Below, piece by piece: positions 5,719 to 9,413 of a DNA stretch of 9,413 bases. The stretch spans positions 1-9,413 of the forward strand of contig CALEWN010000376.1 in the NCBI GenBank assembly GCA_937925385.1. Reading direction: 5' to 3'. The stretch is from an uncultured Senegalimassilia sp. (lineage in GTDB: Bacteria; Actinomycetota; Coriobacteriia; Coriobacteriales; Eggerthellaceae). A program made the position numbers and the translations under genes. The notes beneath the pieces are model-generated. The model worked only from the letters and a program-made list of their open reading frames with translations, had not been told where the DNA came from and ran no database searches. The first letter of the stretch is position 1. Each line of letters opens with the position of its first letter.

Positions 5719-6927
5719 CTATTCCCAATTCAAAACCGAGTCGATGACGTCCAGAAACGCCTGCACGTCCTCGGCGGTGGTGTAACGGCCCATGGAGATG
5801 CGCAGCGCCCCGTGGGCGGCGTCCGCATCGATGCCGATGGCACGCAGCACGTGGCTGGGCTCAAGCGAATGCGAGCTGCACGCCGATCCGCCCGAGACGC
5901 CGAAGCCGCGCATGTCGAAGCGTAGGATGAGCGTTTCGCTTTCCAGCGCATCGACGAGCACGTGCACGATGTTGGGCAGGTAGTCCTGCGAGCCGGGCGC
6001 TACCTGGACCGTGGAACGGACGCCGGGCTTTTCGGCAAGCACGGCGTAGAGCTTGTCGCGAAGAGCCCCCAGGCGCGCCTGCTCATCAGCCTGCTTTTCC
6101 TGGGCGACCTGGATGGCCGCGGCGAAACCCGCCGCGCCGCAGACGTTCTGCGTGCCGCTGCGACGACCGGCCTCCTGGCCGCCTCCAAGCATGAAGGCGT
6201 CGAAGGGGGTGCGGCTTTTCACGTACAGCGCGCCGACGCCCTTCGGGCCGCCAACTTTATGAGCGGAAAACGATGCGGCGTCGCAGCCCCAGTCGACCAC
6301 GTTGACGGGCACCTTGCCAAGCGCCTGCGTGGCATCGGTGTGGAACAGCGCGCCCGCGGCATGCGCCGTGCGGGCAAGCTCGGCGACGGGCTGCACCGAG
6401 CCGACCTCGGAGTTCGCCGCCATAATGCTGACGAGCACCGTTTCGGGGCGCATGAGCTGCTCGAGCGCGGCCGTGCTTATGAAGCCGTTGCAATCGGGCT
6501 GCACGCGGTCGACCGAGAACCCCATCTGCTCGAGACGCTTGGCCGGGGCCAAGACCGCATCGTGCTCTATGGCGCTGACCACCACGTGCGGCCGTGCGCC
6601 GCCCGCGCCGCCGAGGCGTCGGGCATGGGCCGCCGCCTGCGCCAAGCCGATGATAGCGGCGTTGTCGGCCTCGGTGGCGCCGCTGGTGAGGACCACCTCG
6701 TCGGGACGCGTGGCGCCTAAAGCGCGCGCGATGGCGCGGCGGGCATCCTCGAGCGCGGAGAACGCCGCACGGCCGGGGATGTGCAGGCTGTTGGCGTTGC
6801 CGCCGAAGGCGATGTTGGCGCGGCCAGGCACCATATAAGGCGCCATGGCCTGAGCGGCCTCCTCGCAAAGCGGGGCCGTTGCCGCGTAATCAAGGTATAC
6901 GTAGTTTTCCGGGACCTTCGCCACCAT
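5719..6927 (-). CDS. Cysteine desulfurase, NifS/IscS class (PLP-dependent)
   Basis: This enzyme takes sulfur from L-cysteine as an enzyme persulfide, for iron-sulfur clusters, tRNA thiolation and other sulfur transfer. The 402-residue product is a class V aminotransferase fold of normal length. Visible motifs are VYLDYAATAPL (10-20), TSGATEADN (81-89), EHDAVL (121-126, with PLP-stacking H122), DATQALGK (198-205, D198 and Q201), the PLP lysine K224 in SAHKVGGPKG (221-230), GGGQEAGRRSGT (248-259) and the persulfide C350 in SGGSACSSHS (345-354). The short SGGSACSSHS loop points to group I enzymes. The ATG at 6927-6925 is 7 nt after the rpe stop, with GGAGG inside the end of rpe about 12 nt upstream. 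No IscU/SufU scaffold, IscR or MnmA gene is in the window, so the precise acceptor is unknown. Confidence 0.93.
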   Translation of the reverse strand: MVAKVPENYVYLDYAATAPLCEEAAQAMAPYMVPGRANIAFGGNANSLHIPGRAAFSALEDARRAIARALGATRPDEVVLTSGATEADNAAIIGLAQAAAHARRLGGAGGARPHVVVSAIEHDAVLAPAKRLEQMGFSVDRVQPDCNGFISTAALEQLMRPETVLVSIMAANSEVGSVQPVAELARTAHAAGALFHTDATQALGKVPVNVVDWGCDAASFSAHKVGGPKGVGALYVKSRTPFDAFMLGGGQEAGRRSGTQNVCGAAGFAAAIQVAQEKQADEQARLGALRDKLYAVLAEKPGVRSTVQVAPGSQDYLPNIVHVLVDALESETLILRFDMRGFGVSGGSACSSHSLEPSHVLRAIGIDADAAHGALRISMGRYTTAEDVQAFLDVIDSVLNWE

Positions 6928-6934
6928 GGGACGC

Positions 6935-7639
6935 CTACGCCTCCTTGGATGCCAGCGCGGCCGCACGAGCCGCCTCGGCGGCCTGCGTGACCTGGGCGAT
7001 GGCTGCCGCGGGATCATCGGCGCCGCACACGGCCGAACCGCACACGAGCACATCGGCGCCGGCAGCGGCCACGAGCGGAGCGGTTTTCACGCCGATGCCG
7101 CCGTCAACCTCGATGAGCGGCGCCGCGCCCACCGCGCGGGCGAGCTCCACCGTACGCGCAACCTTGCGCTCGGAGCCCTCGATGTAGCTTTGGCCGGAGA
7201 AGCCCGGTTCCACGGACATGATGAGCACCATATCGAGCTGGGCCATGACCGGGGCGAGCACCTCGACGGGGGTATGGGGCTTGACGGATGCGGCGGCCTT
7301 GGCGCCGGCGGCGTGGATCATCTCCACAGCGCGCTCGAGCTGATAGCCCGCGGCGGCCTCTGCGTGCACGGTGACGATATCGGCGCCCGCCTCGAGGAAC
7401 CATGGCAACTGCTCAAGCGGGTTCGAAATCATGAGATGCACGTCGAGCAGCATGTCGGTGATCTTCTTCAGTTGCTTGACCACGGGCACGCCCATGGTGA
7501 GGTTCGGCACGAAATGGCCGTCCATGACGTCGACATGGACGTAGCCGGCGCCACCGGCCTCGATGGCGGCGATGTCGCGCTGGAGGTTCATGAAGTCCGC
7601 CGACAGGATGGACGGCGCGATTTTAACCGGTTGGAACAC
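6935..7639 (-). CDS. rpe: Ribulose-phosphate 3-epimerase
   Basis: Rpe interconverts D-ribulose 5-phosphate and D-xylulose 5-phosphate in the pentose phosphate pathway. The 234-residue TIM-barrel product has PVKIAPSILSADF (4-16), VHVDVMDGHFVPN (34-46, metal ligands H35 and D37, acid/base D37), DVHLMISNP (66-74, H68), MSVEPGFSGQSYI (141-153) and EVDGGIG (177-183, D179). The central motif reads SVEPGF rather than the commoner TVNPGF; as I recall, Glu occurs there in other actinobacterial Rpe sequences. The chosen start is the GTG at 7639-7637, because the purine-rich GGAAGGGAAGGGG ends 7 nt upstream and the barrel starts at once. An in-frame TTG at 7660 would place this ribosome site inside the coding region, so it is less likely. 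This is the first gene of the leftward operon, 7 nt before the cysteine desulfurase gene and divergent from the alkyltransferase homologue. Confidence 0.93.
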   Translation of the reverse strand: MFQPVKIAPSILSADFMNLQRDIAAIEAGGAGYVHVDVMDGHFVPNLTMGVPVVKQLKKITDMLLDVHLMISNPLEQLPWFLEAGADIVTVHAEAAAGYQLERAVEMIHAAGAKAAASVKPHTPVEVLAPVMAQLDMVLIMSVEPGFSGQSYIEGSERKVARTVELARAVGAAPLIEVDGGIGVKTAPLVAAAGADVLVCGSAVCGADDPAAAIAQVTQAAEAARAAALASKEA

Positions 7640-7679
7640 GTTTGGCCCCTTCCCTTCCAAGCTCTTAGGTTATGTGCGT

Positions 7680-7685
7680 ATTCTA
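7680..7685 (-). promoter_or_regulatory. Candidate -10 element for the rpe operon
   Basis: Reading the minus strand, TAGAAT lies about 41 nt upstream of the rpe GTG start, in a short AT-richer patch, and would give a leader of about 34 nt. No -35 match is seen at normal spacing, so this is a weak call. Confidence 0.28.
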
Positions 7686-7728
7686 CCGCACCTGCGCTCA
7701 GGCGACGGCGGCGCGTGCGCGGCGGGCA

Positions 7729-7734
7729 TATAAT
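7729..7734 (+). promoter_or_regulatory. Candidate -10 element for the alkyltransferase homologue and nnrE
   Basis: A perfect TATAAT lies 27 nt upstream of the ATG at 7762, predicting a leader of only about 20 nt that still contains the AAAGG ribosome site. The upstream 40 nt are very GC-rich and contain no -35 match and no TGn extension. The promoter may be weak or depend on an activator. Confidence 0.4.
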
Positions 7735-7761
7735 GCTGACAAGAATAGAGAAAGGTGCTTC

Positions 7762-8232
7762 ATGGACGGCAACCGCCCGACATACTACAGCTACTTCACC
7801 CCCGCCGGGCCCATCACCGTGGCGGCGAACGGACGCGTCATCACCCGCATCGCCTTAGGGAAGGCCCCGCTTGCAGGCGTTTGCACGCCGAGCGAGCTGA
7901 CCAACAAGGCGGCAACGCAGGTGCAGGAATACCTGGCGGGCAAGCGCACGTCGTTTACCCTGCCGCTCGGCGCCTGCGGCACGCCGTTTCAGCAGCAGGT
8001 GTGGAACGCGGTCTGCGACATCCCCTACGCGCAAACCGCCACCGCCGCCGATATCGCCTGCCGCATCGGGCATGCCGGCGCACATCGGGCGGTGGGCGCT
8101 GCGGTGCGCGCGTGCCCGTTCGCCATCGCGGTGCCGCTGCATCGGCTGGTGCGCGCCAACGGCCAGCCCTGGGGAGAGGGAAAGCCCGCGCGCGTGCGCG
8201 GCGCTTTGCTCAAGCTCGAGCAAAGCCGCTGA
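7762..8232 (+). CDS. Degenerate O6-alkylguanine-DNA alkyltransferase homologue (PLHR instead of PCHR)
   Basis: This belongs to the Ogt/MGMT family, whose members move an alkyl group from O6-alkylguanine to a catalytic Cys in PCHR. The 156-residue product has a short N-terminal domain (about 8-66) and the DNA-binding domain (about 70-156): TPFQQQVWNAV (74-84), IPYAQT (87-92), the helix-turn-helix region ADIACRIG (96-103), the arginine finger HRAVG (108-112) and a final LLKLE (149-153). Gap-free alignment from memory to human MGMT gives C145 to L126, N137 to C118 and Y114 to A95, while R128, H146 and E172 match R109, H127 and E153. Suicidal alkyl transfer at the usual site is therefore impossible. 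Known alkyltransferase-like proteins also lack this Cys (Trp or Ala there) and flag lesions for excision repair, but they keep the Tyr. AAAGG lies 7 nt before the ATG. The frame is intact and nnrE follows 34 nt later. It could be a lesion sensor, a repurposed protein or an early pseudogene. Confidence 0.85.
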   Translation: MDGNRPTYYSYFTPAGPITVAANGRVITRIALGKAPLAGVCTPSELTNKAATQVQEYLAGKRTSFTLPLGACGTPFQQQVWNAVCDIPYAQTATAADIACRIGHAGAHRAVGAAVRACPFAIAVPLHRLVRANGQPWGEGKPARVRGALLKLEQSR

Positions 8233-8266
8233 TCGAGCGGGAGCATGAGAAGGAGGACGATCCGTT

Positions 8267-9067
8267 ATGGTGAATCACATGAACGACGATATGAGCGCCT
8301 CAAGGAACAACCACATCACCCCAGACAGCAAGCGCAACCACGCGCTTGACGTGAAGCGCGTGGTTGCCCTGGAGCAGGCCATCGCCGCCGACGGCACGTC
8401 GCTTCGCACGCTGATGGAGCGCGCCGGATGCGCGTTGGCCGATGAAGTGCGCGCCTGGGTGCGCCGCCCTGCTTGCGTGGTGGTGCTTGCGGGCAGCGGC
8501 AACAACGGCGGCGATGGCTGGGTTTGCGCCCGTGCGCTTGCCGAGGAAGGTTGGCCGGTTACGCTGGTAAGCTCGATGGAGGCCGACCGAATCGCAGCCG
8601 AACCCGCCCGCACCGCAGCGCTTGAGGCCCAGGCGCGCGCCAAGGAGCTCGACCTGCCATTGCTTGTGCTGGTCGCACCCGGCCCCAAGGAGCTTGCCGA
8701 GCAGCTGAGCGGCGCACACGCGGTAGTAGACGCCATCTTGGGCACCGGCTTTTCAGGCACGCAGGTGCGCGAGCCTTACGCGGCATGGATCGAACTGGCG
8801 AACAGCAGATGTTTCCCCGATGGCGCCGAGGCGAGCGCAGACGGCAAGGCAGCGAGCGCGCCGGTCATGATATCCGCCGACGCCCCTTCCGGCTTGTCCG
8901 CGCAAACCGGCGAAGCGGCGTTTCCTTGCATCCGCGCCGACGTCACAGTGACCATGCTCGTATACAAGCCGGGCCTGCTTGCCCCCGAAGCCGCGCGCCT
9001 GACCGGGCACGTGAAGCTGGCGCCGCTAGTGGACGACGTCGACCGGTTCATCGACGCGCTCGCCTAG
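8267..9067 (+). CDS. nnrE: NAD(P)H-hydrate epimerase, stand-alone YjeF N-terminal domain
   Basis: NnrE epimerises the R and S forms of hydrated NAD(P)H so that the S-specific dehydratase NnrD can repair both. The 266-residue product has the YjeF_N fold signatures TLMERAG (48-54), VVVLAGSGNNGGDGWVCARA (71-90), VVDAILGTGFSG (153-164, D155), SADAPSGL (203-210) and TVTMLVYKPGL (227-237, K234). Many bacteria fuse this domain to NnrD in a protein of about 500 residues; here it stops after the epimerase domain and no dehydratase is in the window. AAGGAGG (8250-8256) sits 10 nt before the ATG, supporting this start. About 27 residues precede the usual domain start, with further Met codons at residues 5 and 9. 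The gene follows the alkyltransferase homologue by 34 nt, so a two-gene operon is likely, and it converges with mfd. Confidence 0.88.
   Translation: MVNHMNDDMSASRNNHITPDSKRNHALDVKRVVALEQAIAADGTSLRTLMERAGCALADEVRAWVRRPACVVVLAGSGNNGGDGWVCARALAEEGWPVTLVSSMEADRIAAEPARTAALEAQARAKELDLPLLVLVAPGPKELAEQLSGAHAVVDAILGTGFSGTQVREPYAAWIELANSRCFPDGAEASADGKAASAPVMISADAPSGLSAQTGEAAFPCIRADVTVTMLVYKPGLLAPEAARLTGHVKLAPLVDDVDRFIDALA
8334..8367 (+). repeat. Perfect 14-bp inverted repeat inside the 5' end of nnrE
   Basis: The left arm 8334-8347 (GCAACCACGCGCTT) is the exact reverse complement of 8354-8367 (AAGCGCGTGGTTGC), with a 6-nt loop, GACGTG. It spans codons 23-34, at the junction between the N-terminal extension and the epimerase domain. 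No T tract follows, so it is not a canonical terminator. An mRNA hairpin controlling translation or decay, or a DNA-binding site, is possible. Confidence 0.6.
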
Positions 9068-9093
9068 CTCCCTTCCCCTTGCCTTCGCTAGGC
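9062..9093. repeat. Inverted repeat enclosing the two convergent stop codons
   Basis: GCCTAGC (9062-9068) and GCTAGGC (9087-9093) are perfect 7-nt arms around an 18-nt loop. Each arm contains a TAG stop: nnrE on the plus strand (9065-9067) and mfd on the minus strand (9090-9088). It might act as a weak bidirectional stop signal for the convergent genes, since no better terminator is seen in the 20-nt gap. Confidence 0.3.
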
Positions 9094-9413
9094 TTCCTCG
9101 CCGTGCATTTCCCGCAGGAACTTCGCCACGGGGCCGAACAGGTTGTCCTTTTCCGTAAGGCGGAAATACTTCAAGGGCAGCTGGAGCTTGCGCTTGTCGG
9201 ACAGATAGCGGCCGCCAGCGCGACGCAAGGGAGTCATCTTGTCGCGCGGGATGTCGATGGGCTCGACCACCAGCTTGCCGGCCACCACCGATACCGTTTT
9301 GATGTGGTGTTCGTTGGCGAAGGCCTTGATGCGCGCCTTCTCGAACAGGTTCTGCGCCTCCTGCGGCATATCGGGACGTTTGCTCGCCAAGTCGTTGTAG
9401 ATGTCCTCCACCG
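9088..9413 (-). CDS. mfd: Transcription-repair coupling factor Mfd, C-terminal fragment
   Basis: Mfd displaces RNA polymerase stalled at DNA lesions and recruits UvrA. Only the last 108 codons are in the window; the rest lies beyond the right edge. The visible part resembles the C-terminal TRCF domain: VEDIYNDLASKRPDMPQEAQ, then NLFEKARIKAFANEHHIKTV, where the family has the pattern DRFG.lP.e..nLl..arlk..a...gi. The GTG at 9411-9409 reads as an internal Val, because no ribosome site precedes it and the domain continues upstream. After a segment ending KLVVEPIDIP comes a Lys/Arg-rich tail with RRAGGRYLSDKRKLQLPLKY, longer than I expect for the domain core. The gene ends 20 nt from nnrE, which faces it. 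The assignment rests on the C-terminal domain alone and would be settled by the helicase motifs off the edge. Confidence 0.72.
   Translation of the reverse strand, partial: VEDIYNDLASKRPDMPQEAQNLFEKARIKAFANEHHIKTVSVVAGKLVVEPIDIPRDKMTPLRRAGGRYLSDKRKLQLPLKYFRLTEKDNLFGPVAKFLREMHGEEA

Noticed and set aside
5962..6720. Open frame of 252 codons on the plus strand, antisense to the cysteine desulfurase gene
   Set aside because: It is a shadow of a clearly conserved PLP enzyme; no domain or ribosome site supports it.
7658..7660. TTG codon as the start of rpe
   Set aside because: It would add seven residues not seen in the family and would place the purine-rich ribosome site within the coding region. 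The GTG at 7639 fits both spacing and homology.
7762..8232. Treating the alkyltransferase homologue as a frameshifted pseudogene
   Set aside because: The frame is continuous, motifs before and after PLHR align without gaps, a ribosome site and a -10 element are present, and the next gene follows at operon spacing. Early decay cannot be excluded, but no lesion in the frame is visible.

Overview
The window is GC-rich bacterial chromosome with densely packed housekeeping genes and no sign of phage, insertion sequence, CRISPR or tRNA. The gene set suggests a high-GC Gram-positive. It combines a Firmicutes-like FakA (DAK-domain) / Asp23 (YloU) / RecG cluster with a zinc-type L28, a C4 zinc-ribbon protein next to Nif3, and an Mfd tail with an unusual lysine/arginine-rich end. 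My best guess, by inference only, is Actinomycetota, class Coriobacteriia (Eggerthellaceae-like).

Layout. (1) 1-2218, minus strand: an Asp23-family gene, then the fatty-acid-kinase-like gene fakA, then the 5' end of recG, which runs off the left edge. (2) 2219-2435: a divergent promoter region. It holds a good extended -10 promoter for rpmB (plus strand), a weaker candidate for the Asp23 operon, and a cluster of GCATGC palindromes between them. (3) 2436-2627: rpmB, followed by a strong intrinsic terminator. (4) 2690-2916: a gene-free convergent interval with a predicted H-type pseudoknot and the terminator of the next operon. (5) 7639 down to 2917, minus strand: ribulose-phosphate 3-epimerase, cysteine desulfurase, a 177-nt structured gap, a PHP-family phosphatase, a Nif3-like protein and a coiled-coil zinc-ribbon protein. 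(6) 7762-9067, plus strand: a degenerate alkylguanine-DNA alkyltransferase homologue and a stand-alone NAD(P)HX epimerase. (7) 9088-9413, minus strand: the C-terminus of mfd, convergent with the epimerase gene.

Several genes fit general maintenance: ribosome assembly (rpmB), phospholipid precursor activation (fakA), recombination and repair (recG, mfd, the alkyltransferase homologue), metabolite repair (nnrE), sulfur transfer (cysteine desulfurase) and the pentose phosphate pathway (rpe).

The most unusual protein is the alkyltransferase homologue at 7762-8232. Its fold motifs and reading frame are intact, but the catalytic Cys of the PCHR motif is Leu (PLHR), the active-site Tyr is Ala and the hinge Asn is Cys. 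The most unusual nucleic-acid signals are the pseudoknot at 2781-2824, a perfect 14-bp hairpin inside the start of nnrE (8334-8367), and the GCATGC inverted repeat at 2296-2314.
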